64,000 nt of DNA, taken from positions 79,838 to 143,837 of the forward strand of contig MEOH01000013.1 of assembly GCA_001769535.1 (NCBI GenBank), written 5' to 3'. Positions within the stretch are counted from its first letter, which is position 1. Each line of letters starts with the position of its first letter. Shown here one piece after another: positions 50,701 through 58,612 of the stretch. A model generated the notes under the pieces. The model searched no databases, was not told the DNA's origin, and saw only the letters and a list, made by a program, of their open reading frames with translations. The position numbers and the translations under genes were made by a program. Source of the DNA: Bacteroidetes bacterium GWF2_38_335. Lineage in GTDB: Bacteria; Bacteroidota; Bacteroidia; Bacteroidales; GWF2-38-335.

Positions 50701-52243
50701 TGGTTGCACCACTACAAACAATATTACAATTACACAGCCAGCCACTCCTATATCTGTAACATTCTCACAGGTTGACCTGTCATGTTTTGGCGGAAATACT
50801 GGTGAGATTAACATTTCTGTATCAGGAGGCTCACCGGGATATACTTATTTCTGGTCAAACGGACTAAGTTCCGAGGATGTAGTAAACCTTGGAGCAGGAA
50901 CTTATTCTGTAACTGTTACTGACACCCACAATTGCACATTTATCACAGGCACAACCATTATTCAACCAAGTCAGCTTGTACTAACTGCCTCAGTAGATAA
51001 ATGGATATGCATTGATTCGGATGTAACCATTAATGCTTCAACAACCGGAGGAACCCCACCATATTCATACACCTGGAGCAATGGTGTTATGAGTGCTTCA
51101 CAAACTGTTGGTCCGGTTGAAGATCAGATTTACACAGTTTCGGTTACCGACGTATATGGTTGTCCGAGCAACATAGAAAACGTTACTGTTTTTGTGTTTG
51201 ATTCACTGAAGATGAATCTTACTTCACAGGACTTTATAATCTGCAGTGGTGAACAGACAAATATTCTTTCATCCTTTGCAGGTGGAAATGGCGGACCATA
51301 TATTTTGTCAATAGCCGGAATGTATATAAACAATCCGCATTATGTTTCACCTACAGAAACAACAACCTACACTGTTACACTTCAGGATTTTTGCACAACA
51401 CCGGCAATAACTCAGGATATTACCATTACAGTGATCAATCCGCCTTCACTCACATTCACATGGGATGATCCGGACGGCTGTCAGCCGCACACCGTGCAGT
51501 TCAATGCGATGTCCGGAGTAGATTACGTAACTTATTCCTGGGATTTTGGTGATGCAATTAATAATTATTCCTTCCTACCCAACCCTATTCACACTTATGA
51601 GGAGGACGGATTGTATGATGTAACACTTCATGTAATTGATACAGTTAACGGATGTGAAACAATCACAACTTACGAAGATATTATTAATGTGTATCCATTA
51701 CCGGTTGCTAATTTTGTACCAGATCCGGGTGTGACGTCAATTATTAATCCGGATATTTATTTCGTGAATTTATCACAGCTTAATGATATAAATTTATGGG
51801 ACTTTGGCGATGGAGACAGTTCTGATTTTGTTTGTCCTTCACATCCATATCGCGAACCCGGCACCTATGAAATTCAGTTAATTGTAATTACCAATAACGG
51901 ATGCCGTGATACAACAACAGGTCAAGTGATTATAAAGGACGAATATACATTTTATGCACCCACTGCATTTTCACCAAACAAGGTTGAACCCAACGAAAAA
52001 TTCTTTGTAATTGGAGAAGGTATTGACCCTGAGAATTTCCAGATGATGATTTATGACCGTTGGGGTGAGTTGATTTACGAAACCGATAAATACAATCCCG
52101 ACAAACCCGACGAGTATGGCTGGGACGGAAGAGTAAAAGAAAATAAATTCGCCAAAAATGAGGTTTACACATGGCTTGTTATTTATCTTGACTTACGCGG
52201 AAATCAGCATGAAGAAGCCGGTACAGTAACCGTGATCAGATAA
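47756..52243 (+). CDS. T9SS type B sorting domain protein with SprB-type repeats
   Basis: A 1495-residue cell-surface protein with signal peptide MKYILIPFFLIITLVVKSQS. Regions: CUB-like domain (~30-140; FDHLNIYDGPNASSPMIG); PKD domain (FSWDFGDGSAVQTG, ~175); proprotein-convertase P-like domain (~310-455; MEHSYLGDLTIYLTCPNG). A PKD-like domain (~655-690) follows. Six SprB-type repeats of ~76 residues lie at ~692-1144, with GGTxPYxYxWxxG and GxGTYxLxxTDxxGC. Two PKD domains come next (SWDFGDAINNYSFLPNPIHT). The C-terminal gliding-motility-associated (type B) domain has FYAPTAFSPNKVEPNEKFFV and MIYDRWGELIYETDKY. It is predicted to be exported by T9SS as a surface adhesin. An intrinsic terminator follows. 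Confidence 0.9.
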   Translation: MKYILIPFFLIITLVVKSQSYEIDAYNGQTVNTCAGTFYDSGGSAGTYQNYENYSVTFCTGMPGSQIIFTFTSFNAESATFDHLNIYDGPNASSPMIGNYGSTSLNGSVISSSNGCLTFTWVTDGSVTYAGWSATISCSFPCQEWDLTATPSVPFTSGDTIKVCQDQPITFTATGNYYNNNINYTQSDAASTFSWDFGDGSAVQTGASVTHTFPDGGGYFVIVNGADVNSCDNQNFEQIIVMVSTTPTFVGTGLDPDTICLGEQVDLSGFVQTQPWEQTVPPPWAGLTHFDDSHYQQIQSAPITFGIFAPGATLTNVNDILSVCAEMEHSYLGDLTIYLTCPNGSSVNFVLYPNGCGGTYLGVPIDVGGDTDPPGTGWMYCWSPTPAVGTMSSLCGGYYGTGLPANTYSALDPWTNLLGCPLNGDWSINITDNLYSDDGFIFQWTINFNPAIIPTNLWEYQNTYSTSDVHWTGDNIVSDNNYTATAEPTSDGDVTYQFNVIDDFGCPYDTTVTVHVLPAGSPGCCVMPDAEAGPDDEICSLSYPLVAVMSDIANTGEWTYTGPGTAVFSNVNSPTSTVTVSTYGMYTFTWTEINSVACENPDDVKITFYPTPTSTFTYTPIMCFGETTTLTYTGTGTAGANYTWNFDGATSTPTGQGPHSIGWAVADTYTVTLTVDENGCTSTSTSQNIVHPVELISSIGAGNIECPGEFTSVGIDVDGGTTPYTYSWDPDPGPITSIGPGTYNLTITDANGCTNTHTFTITEPPDFVYQATPVNLTCYHDNTGSVAIDYTGGTLPYVYSWSGPSGFSASSEDVSGIGAGTYNLQITDASGCTLTDAIVITEPAQLVATIISSEDVSCFGVCDGTANTSITGGTVPYTYLWNNGITTANNSTLCVGTNGILVTDSHGCTAGVTVVTTEPALFTSSIVGTNVSCFGGNNGTITLTPTGGTFPYSYNWNPAMANSGFHSAVAANSYLVTVTDMNGCTTTNNITITQPATPISVTFSQVDLSCFGGNTGEINISVSGGSPGYTYFWSNGLSSEDVVNLGAGTYSVTVTDTHNCTFITGTTIIQPSQLVLTASVDKWICIDSDVTINASTTGGTPPYSYTWSNGVMSASQTVGPVEDQIYTVSVTDVYGCPSNIENVTVFVFDSLKMNLTSQDFIICSGEQTNILSSFAGGNGGPYILSIAGMYINNPHYVSPTETTTYTVTLQDFCTTPAITQDITITVINPPSLTFTWDDPDGCQPHTVQFNAMSGVDYVTYSWDFGDAINNYSFLPNPIHTYEEDGLYDVTLHVIDTVNGCETITTYEDIINVYPLPVANFVPDPGVTSIINPDIYFVNLSQLNDINLWDFGDGDSSDFVCPSHPYREPGTYEIQLIVITNNGCRDTTTGQVIIKDEYTFYAPTAFSPNKVEPNEKFFVIGEGIDPENFQMMIYDRWGELIYETDKYNPDKPDEYGWDGRVKENKFAKNEVYTWLVIYLDLRGNQHEEAGTVTVIR

Positions 52244-52260
52244 ATAGAAATGAAAATATT

Positions 52261-52291
52261 AAAAAACTCCGGGAAACCGGAGTTTTTTTTT
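52261..52291 (+). terminator. Intrinsic terminator of the T9SS type B gene
   Basis: Perfect stem AAAAAACTCCGG / CCGGAGTTTTTT around a GAAA loop with a T-run, beginning 18 bp after the stop. Confidence 0.92.
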
Positions 52292-52316
52292 GAATAAAAA
52301 TTCTTACTTTGCATGA

Positions 52317-53342
52317 ATGAAAAGCAGAATTGAAGTTGATCCCGAAAAAATAAAAGAAATCCCAATGTTCTTTATTCTGGGTCGCCCACGATCGGGAACA
52401 ACTCTTGTAAGAACAGTTTTTGATGCACATCCAAACATATCCATTCCGCTTGAAACAATTGTTATTCCGGAATTGTTTCCTGAATTTGGGCGAATAAAAG
52501 AATGGGATAAGGAAAAGATTATCAGGTTTTTTAATAAAGCGATAAAATTAAGGTACTATTCTAACTGGAGTTCAGATTCAGAAAAGTTGAAAAATGATTT
52601 GCTCAAACTTGAAGGCAAAGCAAGTTATTCAGATTTTATTAAAACATTTTATTTAAACTATGTTTCCTTCTATGATAAAAACCAAATTACATTGATCGGA
52701 GACAAAACACCTTACAATTCAAATCATATACCGCTGCTTATTAAACTTTTTCCAAAGGCAAAATTTATTCATATTATCAGAGATCCACACGAGCATATAC
52801 TCAGTATGAAAAAAGTGGACTTTGGATCTAACAGCGCTCTTGTTATATCGCAGAATTGGAAAATTCTGAATAAAAAAATTGAACGTGCAAAAAGAAAAAA
52901 TCCAGAAAAGTTTATTACTGTAAAATTCGAGGATTTTCTTATGACCCCTGAAAAATTTCTGAAGGAGTGGTGCGAATTTCTTTCCATTGAATACAGCGAA
53001 AGCATGATGAAGTTCTATGAGATTAAGGACCAAGTTAACGAACATTACACTCCCGAGCAAGTGAATAAAGTTCACAGCAGTCTTCTCAAGCCCATTGTTC
53101 CCGGAAAAATTAACGCATGGATGGATAAAATGAGCAAAAAAGATGCTATGATTTGTGAATTTGTAACTTCGAGATATATCAATAGCTACGGCTATTCCAG
53201 AATGTTTTCAAAATTTCCCCTTTTGTGGAAAATTAAAATTTTTCCGAAATACCTTTATATTGTTTTCTTTATTCACATATTCAACTATTTAAAAAACACA
53301 TCAGGTAGAAAAATTAAAACGATTTATTACAGGTTTTTTTAA
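52317..53342 (+). CDS. Sulfotransferase family protein, copy 1
   Basis: A 341-residue PAPS-dependent sulfotransferase. The 5'-phosphosulfate loop ILGRPRSGTTLVRTVFDAHP is near residues 20-39. The 3'-phosphate-binding region AKFIHIIRDPHEHILSMKKVD holds the Arg and Ser. The C-terminal part includes KFITVKFEDFLMTPEKFL and a hydrophobic segment near the end. It probably transfers sulfate to a carbohydrate or lipid. Its stop and the next gene's start overlap by one base (TAATG). The hydrophobic C-terminus suggests membrane association. Confidence 0.88.
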   Translation: MKSRIEVDPEKIKEIPMFFILGRPRSGTTLVRTVFDAHPNISIPLETIVIPELFPEFGRIKEWDKEKIIRFFNKAIKLRYYSNWSSDSEKLKNDLLKLEGKASYSDFIKTFYLNYVSFYDKNQITLIGDKTPYNSNHIPLLIKLFPKAKFIHIIRDPHEHILSMKKVDFGSNSALVISQNWKILNKKIERAKRKNPEKFITVKFEDFLMTPEKFLKEWCEFLSIEYSESMMKFYEIKDQVNEHYTPEQVNKVHSSLLKPIVPGKINAWMDKMSKKDAMICEFVTSRYINSYGYSRMFSKFPLLWKIKIFPKYLYIVFFIHIFNYLKNTSGRKIKTIYYRFF

Positions 53343-54391
53343 TGAATAGCACATCAGGCACACCGGTATTTTTCATTATAGGGCGTCCACGTTCAGGCAC
53401 CACCCTGATCCGCACCATGCTCGACGCCCATCCAAACGTGAACATACCCGTTGAGTGTCCACTGGTGGTAAACCTGTACCATAAATATAAACGCATAAAA
53501 AAATGGGATTCGTTTCAGCGGTCCAGATTCTTTGCCGATGTGACAAGTCAATGGAAATTTGAATCCTGGTCTGTAGATAAAGAAAAACTAAAATCTGATA
53601 TTGAAAATGCTCCTGAATCAACTGGTTTAGCTGAACTGATAAAAATTGTTTTTGCCTCCTACCCATCTTTCTTTGCAAAAGAAGATATTCTGTTATTGGG
53701 AGATAAAAATCCTGTTTATTCTTTGAAATACTCTTATATGAAAATACTGCTGAAGGTGTTTCCCGAAGCAAAGTTTCTTCATATTACACGTGATTACCGC
53801 GACAATTTTCTGTCGTATCAAAAAGTTGATTTTGAAGCTCCCGTTACCTCACTAATTTGTTACCGATGGAAGCATTCAGCTCACGCATCTGACAGACTCA
53901 GGGAAAAGACCGGTGACAAATTCTATTCATTCAGATACGAAGACCTTATTTCTGATCCTGAAAACAAACTGACTGATATTTGCAGGTTTTTGGGAATTAA
54001 ATATAATTCCTGCATGCTCAACTACCATAAAAAGAAAGATGAATTCATCAAACTGTATTCTGTCGAAATCATGGAAAAATATCATAAAAATGCCATGACA
54101 CCGGTTAATGCAGACAAGGCTTTTGAATGGAAGAAGAAAATGCCGGTAAAGAAGGTGAAAATAGCAGATTTTACCGTTGGGAAAACTGCTGAAAAAATGG
54201 GGTACGAAAGGCAATTCACACAACACAGCACAGTTACTGTTGTAAAAGCTCTGCCCGGAATCACCTATGGGAAATTCTGGTTTTTTCTAAGTGCCATTAT
54301 TGACTCAATGCCTTATCGAATCAGAAATTCTGTTATAAGAAAAGGTCCGGTTATGGCCTGGTTTTACGGTAAGATTTTTCGCAGACATTAA
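53342..54391 (+). CDS. Sulfotransferase family protein, copy 2
   Basis: A 349-residue paralogue of the preceding gene. The 5'-phosphosulfate loop IIGRPRSGTTLIRTMLDAHP is at residues 12-31, and the 3'-phosphate region is FLHITRDYRDNFLSYQKVD. The two share the N-terminal motif and the DxNP/DKTP segment (LLLGDKNPVYS here, LIGDKTPYNS there), but the rest has diverged. It is translationally coupled to copy 1 and its stop codon overlaps the convergent GNAT gene stop (TTAA, 54388-54391). A tandem pair suggests sulfation of two positions or substrates. Confidence 0.88.
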   Translation: MNSTSGTPVFFIIGRPRSGTTLIRTMLDAHPNVNIPVECPLVVNLYHKYKRIKKWDSFQRSRFFADVTSQWKFESWSVDKEKLKSDIENAPESTGLAELIKIVFASYPSFFAKEDILLLGDKNPVYSLKYSYMKILLKVFPEAKFLHITRDYRDNFLSYQKVDFEAPVTSLICYRWKHSAHASDRLREKTGDKFYSFRYEDLISDPENKLTDICRFLGIKYNSCMLNYHKKKDEFIKLYSVEIMEKYHKNAMTPVNADKAFEWKKKMPVKKVKIADFTVGKTAEKMGYERQFTQHSTVTVVKALPGITYGKFWFFLSAIIDSMPYRIRNSVIRKGPVMAWFYGKIFRRH

Positions 54392-55074
54392 ATTTCCCAC
54401 TCATAATAATAAATGAGGTTATCGCCTTCGGTTTTCATTTTAAAATCTACGGGAGATTCGTCAAGAAGTTTTTGGGTAAAGTGCCCTATTCCCTCTGTAA
54501 AATCAATCTTTTCGAGAACAAGAACCGAAGTGGTTTTACCTGGAGCCAAAGTACGGGCAGCTTTGATGATTTTCCTAACTTTATCTTCATAGCCATTCCT
54601 TTTCAGCACAAGGGTTTTGAAACCGGTTTCCGGGTTTTCGGAAAGCAATTCGAATCCCATTTTAATATTGTAATCAATAGCATTTCTATTGTCCTTATGC
54701 ACTTTGATATAGCATTTTTCGCCCTGTAATATATTAAAACCCACCTCAAGTAAGCAAAGAGATGCAAAAAGCGGCACATAGGTATTCAGGTATTTTTCTT
54801 CCCAGATAAACAATCCTGCCTCGGATGAACGTTCTTCAAAATTGATGTTTTTTTCATTGATCAATCCGATATATTCATTTTCATACTCAATAAGGTAATA
54901 TGAATTGTAAATGTTGTTTATGGAATCAAACCATTTTTCCTGCATTTCTGGAGTAATATAATCGCGGTATTCCATAAAACCTGAAATTTTTGGATCATTT
55001 CGCTTAGTCCGCACCAGCTCAATATGCTCCTTTCTTAATCTTATCAGCGACACGCCATATTTACAGATTTTCAT
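54388..55074 (-). CDS. GNAT-family N-acetyltransferase
   Basis: A 228-residue protein. The GNAT domain fills residues 1-160: SLIRLRKEHIELVRTKRNDP, then YYLIEYENEYIGLINEKNIN, LEVGFNILQGEKCYIKVHKD and NAIDYNIKMGFELL. This order (R/K-x-x-R-N, G-x-x, N-x-x-A, Y-x-K-x-G-F) is found in amino-sugar N-acetyltransferases. A ~65-residue C-terminal extension (TTSVLVLEKIDFTEGIGHF) is unusual for a GNAT and could be an accessory domain. It starts in the stop of the GT2 gene (TGATG), so the two are coupled, and converges on the sulfotransferases. Confidence 0.8.
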   Translation of the reverse strand: MKICKYGVSLIRLRKEHIELVRTKRNDPKISGFMEYRDYITPEMQEKWFDSINNIYNSYYLIEYENEYIGLINEKNINFEERSSEAGLFIWEEKYLNTYVPLFASLCLLEVGFNILQGEKCYIKVHKDNRNAIDYNIKMGFELLSENPETGFKTLVLKRNGYEDKVRKIIKAARTLAPGKTTSVLVLEKIDFTEGIGHFTQKLLDESPVDFKMKTEGDNLIYYYEWEI

Positions 55075-55991
55075 CAGATTTTTTCCTTTATTGTGTAAGG
55101 CGGCTTTTTATTCTGAACCATATAGATTCTTCTTAGATATTCGCCAATAATGCCCAGACTAAACAGAATAACACTTGTTGAAAATAAAATGGCTACAATT
55201 GTTGATGTGTAACCCAACGGTACGTTATGGGCTACTTTTTTGTAGATAAACCAAATACCGAGCAAAAAACTGATGATTGAAAATATCATTCCGCCAAAAA
55301 CCATCATTCGCAGAGGCACAGTTGTGTAATAAATGGTAATATTAAAAGCCAGTTTGAATAATTTCACCGGGGTATAACCCGATTTTTTTGTTTTCCTTTT
55401 ATGGTGAGACACTTTCACGAAGGAGATATCATCAGTATACCAAACCAACAATTCATCAATATACACAAAGTTTTGGTGATGAGTCAGAATTTTCTCAGCC
55501 AATTCAGTTGTAATCAATCTGAAAGACGATCCCTTGCCTGGAGTTTTAGAAACGATGGCCCCTGCTTTTTTCATGTAAGCAGATCCTGCATTTCGGTAAA
55601 ATGAATGTTGTTTTTTAGTAAAAATCCCATAAACAAGTTCAGAATTTGTTTCCCGCTGTTTTTCGATGAGCAAAGGAATGTCTTCGGGGAATATTTGCAA
55701 GTCGTCGTCGATGGTAATGATATATTTTCCTTTCACATGCTTCATTCCGCAAAAAATTGCATTATGCTGGCCATAGTTTTTTGTCAGTTTGATGCCTGCA
55801 ACAGTTTCAGGGTTGCTTGATTTTAGTTTTTTTATAAGGTTCCAGCTGTTGTCAGTACTGCCGTCATCAATAAAAATGACTTCAAATTTTCCATTGATGT
55901 TTAAAAAAACAGCTTTAATCCTCTCAAAAAGTTCTCCGATGGTATCTTCGCTGTTGTAAACCGGAACCAGAATAGAATAGTCAACATTCAT
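55074..55991 (-). CDS. Membrane glycosyltransferase family 2 (polyprenyl-phosphate sugar synthase type)
   Basis: A 305-residue GT2 enzyme of the DPM1/ArnC/GtrB type. The catalytic domain has YSILVPVYNSEDTIGELFER, FEVIFIDDGSTDNSWNLIKK and KYIITIDDDLQIFPEDIPLL. Two transmembrane helices follow near the C-terminus (MMVFGGMIFSIISFLLGIWF; STIVAILFSTSVILFSLGII). It transfers a sugar onto polyprenyl-phosphate to make a donor lipid. I use the ATG at 55991, which starts at the catalytic domain; an in-frame ATG at 56036 lies in the repeat region. Coupled to the GNAT gene and adjacent to the sulfotransferases, implying a surface-glycan function. Confidence 0.88.
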   Translation of the reverse strand: MNVDYSILVPVYNSEDTIGELFERIKAVFLNINGKFEVIFIDDGSTDNSWNLIKKLKSSNPETVAGIKLTKNYGQHNAIFCGMKHVKGKYIITIDDDLQIFPEDIPLLIEKQRETNSELVYGIFTKKQHSFYRNAGSAYMKKAGAIVSKTPGKGSSFRLITTELAEKILTHHQNFVYIDELLVWYTDDISFVKVSHHKRKTKKSGYTPVKLFKLAFNITIYYTTVPLRMMVFGGMIFSIISFLLGIWFIYKKVAHNVPLGYTSTIVAILFSTSVILFSLGIIGEYLRRIYMVQNKKPPYTIKEKI

Positions 55992-55998
55992 AGTTTTC

Positions 55999-56328
55999 AA
56001 AATGAACAACCCTGCCGCAAAGCAGCGGGGTATCAATAAAACATATTTTTATCCGCTCCAAGGGGCGGAGTATTAATCTCTTTTACCCCGACAAATTCCT
56101 TTGTCGAGGGTTACTTCACCTTCGGTGTTCGTGAGAACGCTTACGCTTAGTTGTTCAACTAAAATTTTTGATGCGTTTTCTACTTTCAAAAATTTAGTTT
56201 CACGAATAAAAACATGAATATAATTGATTTTTATCAGACAGTAAAATCTTTACTAATATTAAATGCTTCGGGCAGGCAAAAAAAAAGGAGGCACTGCCCC
56301 CTTTTTTAATATATATCAAATATTTTCT
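55999..56328. repeat. Hairpin-rich repeat mosaic, copy A, and non-coding gap
   Basis: No gene is seen. Modules in order: CCGCAAAGCAGCGGGGTATC (56014-56033); CCGCTCCAAGGGGCGG (56053-56068); a stem with arms CCCCGACAAA and TTTGTCGAGGG (56086-56110); GTTC-GTGA-GAAC (56128-56139); and a long inverted repeat with arms AACTAAAATTTTTGA (56157-56171) / TCAAAAATTTAGTT (56186-56199). The first two modules recur at 59348-59415. Confidence 0.55.
56281..56306 (-). terminator. Intrinsic terminator after the BIG2 lipoprotein gene
   Basis: On the minus strand AAAAAAGGGGGC, a short AGT loop and GCCTCCTTTTTT form a hairpin with a T-tract, 25 bp after the stop of the BIG2 gene (56329). Confidence 0.8.
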
Positions 56329-57819
56329 TTATAAGTTCACATTCACGGTGATGGTTTCAGAAGCATAAGTCCCTGAACAAACAGTGATGGTTGCAGTTCC
56401 CATGCCAACAGCCATAATTTCGCCTGATTCATTAACGGTAGCAACGGTTTCGTTATCTGAGCAGTAGGCAAGAGCCGGAGCGGATACTACTCCGCCAGTG
56501 CTGTTATAAGCAGTAGCATTCAACTGAGTAGGAACACCCGACATCAAACTGATGTTAAGAGGATCAGAGTTGGAAATCACAATACTGGAGACTGCAGCAT
56601 TTCCTGCTCCACAATCACAATCGCTGGCAATTCCGACCATAATTATAGCAGCTGCTCCAACATACATGTTGTTATGATCATATGCCATAACAAAGGTAGT
56701 CATTCCGGGCATAGCATCAGTTTTAAGGGTAACTAAACCGGTAGCATTAACAGTAGCAATATCAAAAACAGAAATACCATAAGTCGGGATCATCCAGTCG
56801 AAAGTAATTCCGGTCATTGGAGTACAGGTAGTTCTGGTGATATGGTAAGCTGTTGCAGTAAATTGCTTTGTTCCGCCCTGAGGTATAGAAAAATAGATTG
56901 GATCAACAACAACCAGGGTGTCGGGGTTTACAATGATTTCGGCCTGACCAATAATTCCGTCTGAGAAAGCCTGAATATAAGTTTTTCCTGTTTTCAAAGG
57001 AGTAACCAGTCCACTGGCATTTACAGTAGCAATATTAGGATCGAGTGATTTCCATGTAAAAGTAGTTGAAACAACTGCATCTTCTCCATTATATGCAGTA
57101 GCAGTCAAAGTTTGTGTTTCATTTTTAAAGAGGTCTTTTGATGGAGGATCCACTTCAATTCTGACAATCGGGAGAGTTATTTCAGGAACTCCGACAACCA
57201 GAACAGGGACAATCACTGAAGGAGAACCATCAAGGTTGGTAGCAGTAACAGTAATGCCGCATGAGCCAACACCTGTAAAAGTAACCAATCCGCCTGAACT
57301 TACAGTAGCAACTGCTGTGTTGCTTGATGTAAATGTGCAGGAGGGAACTGTAGCGGTCGGAGAGAAATAAACTGTTTCAAGTTGAATAGAGCCGCCCACT
57401 TCGTAAATAATTGCAGACGGAGCTACAGCAAAAACAGATGGCATCATAATTCCGAGAGGAACAGATGCTGTATAGGTAACACCATCAACACTTACTGATG
57501 CAGTAATGGTAACTGTTCCACTTGCAACCACTCCAACAACACCGGCACCTGAAATGGTACAAACTTCGGTACTGGATGTGGTCCAGGTAACTCCGCTCGG
57601 AGTAGTTACATTTCCATTCACATCAACAAGTTTTGCAGAATAAGTAATTGTTTGTTCAGGATTAATTGTTTGTGCACCGTTTTCAATAACAAGCGCATAT
57701 TTTTTTGTTGTATCGGGATCGTTGTCATCATCATCTTTCTTTTTACAACTTGACAGGACTGTCATTCCTAAGAAAGTCAGGGCCATAAAATAAACAAATG
57801 CAGTTTTCAAATTTTTCAT
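56329..57819 (-). CDS. Lipoprotein with BIG2-type Ig-like repeats
   Basis: A 496-residue lipoprotein with leader ending FLGMTVLSSC and tether KKKDDDDNDPDTTKK. It contains five Ig-like BIG2-type repeats, each with the 'A-T-V-x(2)-x-G-x-V' pattern: EVCTISGAGVVGVVASGTVT; AVATVSSGGLVTFTGVG; NIATVNASGLVTPLKTGKTY; DIATVNATGLVTLKTDAMPG; ETVATVNESGEIMAVGMG. It is probably surface-exposed, as these repeats are common in adhesin-like lipoproteins. A terminator follows. No adjacent partner. Confidence 0.85.
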   Translation of the reverse strand: MKNLKTAFVYFMALTFLGMTVLSSCKKKDDDDNDPDTTKKYALVIENGAQTINPEQTITYSAKLVDVNGNVTTPSGVTWTTSSTEVCTISGAGVVGVVASGTVTITASVSVDGVTYTASVPLGIMMPSVFAVAPSAIIYEVGGSIQLETVYFSPTATVPSCTFTSSNTAVATVSSGGLVTFTGVGSCGITVTATNLDGSPSVIVPVLVVGVPEITLPIVRIEVDPPSKDLFKNETQTLTATAYNGEDAVVSTTFTWKSLDPNIATVNASGLVTPLKTGKTYIQAFSDGIIGQAEIIVNPDTLVVVDPIYFSIPQGGTKQFTATAYHITRTTCTPMTGITFDWMIPTYGISVFDIATVNATGLVTLKTDAMPGMTTFVMAYDHNNMYVGAAAIIMVGIASDCDCGAGNAAVSSIVISNSDPLNISLMSGVPTQLNATAYNSTGGVVSAPALAYCSDNETVATVNESGEIMAVGMGTATITVCSGTYASETITVNVNL

Positions 57820-57895
57820 ATAAATTAAGTTTAAGTTTTTTCCAAATTTAAGGTATTTAATATATACAGGTCAAATAAAAAATCATAAAATATTT

Positions 57896-58495
57896 TCACA
57901 TTTTGCTGCGGGCATTCAAAAAAAGGTTTTTCATGATATCCTCAAAAATAAAGAGCGGTTCAACACTTTGTGTTCCTCTCATCCGGAGCAAAGCTCCTTC
58001 CCAGCAATAAATAATCATTTCAGCAAGCATGCGGGAATCAAACGATAAGTCAATAATTCCAAATCCCTGCGCCTCTTTTATACACTCAGAAATTGATTCA
58101 CGAATATCAAAAAAAACGTTATTTGCCTGATCTTTAATACGAGGATGCTCCTCCCCTGCCTCTTGCGACATTTTGCTGGCAAAATTGGAATAAGGCATTT
58201 CACTTTTTTTGATATATGATTCAATATATTGAGCATAAAGTGAAAAAATTCTGTCAAGCGGATCTTTAGAATAATCGCAAAGAATTACATCCATAGCTAA
58301 AGTGATTTTTTCACGGTAATAGGACAGTACCTCGAGAGCCACTTCTTCTTTGCTATTATAATAATGATAGAACGTTCCCTTTGGAATACCGGCAGCTTCG
58401 ATTATTTCATTTATGCCAGTTCCGTGAAATCCCTTTTTATCAAAAAGCTCAAAAGCAGCAACAGCTATTTCACGTTTTTTAGGATTATTTTTCAT
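57896..58495 (-). CDS. TetR/AcrR family transcriptional regulator (second)
   Basis: A 199-residue regulator. The TetR-type helix-turn-helix includes GFHGTGINEIIEAAGIPKGT followed by FYHYYNSKEEVA. The start at 58495 (MKNNPKKREIA) is chosen because an in-frame start at 58549 would lie upstream of the operator. It shares the same helix-turn-helix subtype as the TetR at 16100-16669, though the C-terminal domains differ. A GAC...GTC inverted repeat sits 26 bp upstream, suggesting autoregulation. Divergent from the metallophosphoesterase gene, which is a candidate target. Confidence 0.87.
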   Translation of the reverse strand: MKNNPKKREIAVAAFELFDKKGFHGTGINEIIEAAGIPKGTFYHYYNSKEEVALEVLSYYREKITLAMDVILCDYSKDPLDRIFSLYAQYIESYIKKSEMPYSNFASKMSQEAGEEHPRIKDQANNVFFDIRESISECIKEAQGFGIIDLSFDSRMLAEMIIYCWEGALLRMRGTQSVEPLFIFEDIMKNLFLNARSKM

Positions 58496-58521
58496 TTTAC
58501 CTTCAATTATTGCAAATATAT

Positions 58522-58533
58522 GACTAATTGGTC
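58522..58533. promoter_or_regulatory. Probable operator of the second TetR regulator
   Basis: GACTAATTGGTC is an inverted repeat with one internal mismatch per arm, between the TetR start (58495) and the metallophosphoesterase start (58613). It is well placed to control one or both. Confidence 0.5.
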
Positions 58534-58612
58534 TAATATCAAAACCCATGCATTATGGTTATGGTTTTAGCAACGCACCATTAAAAAAAAATTAACTTTA
58601 CAAAAAAAACAG

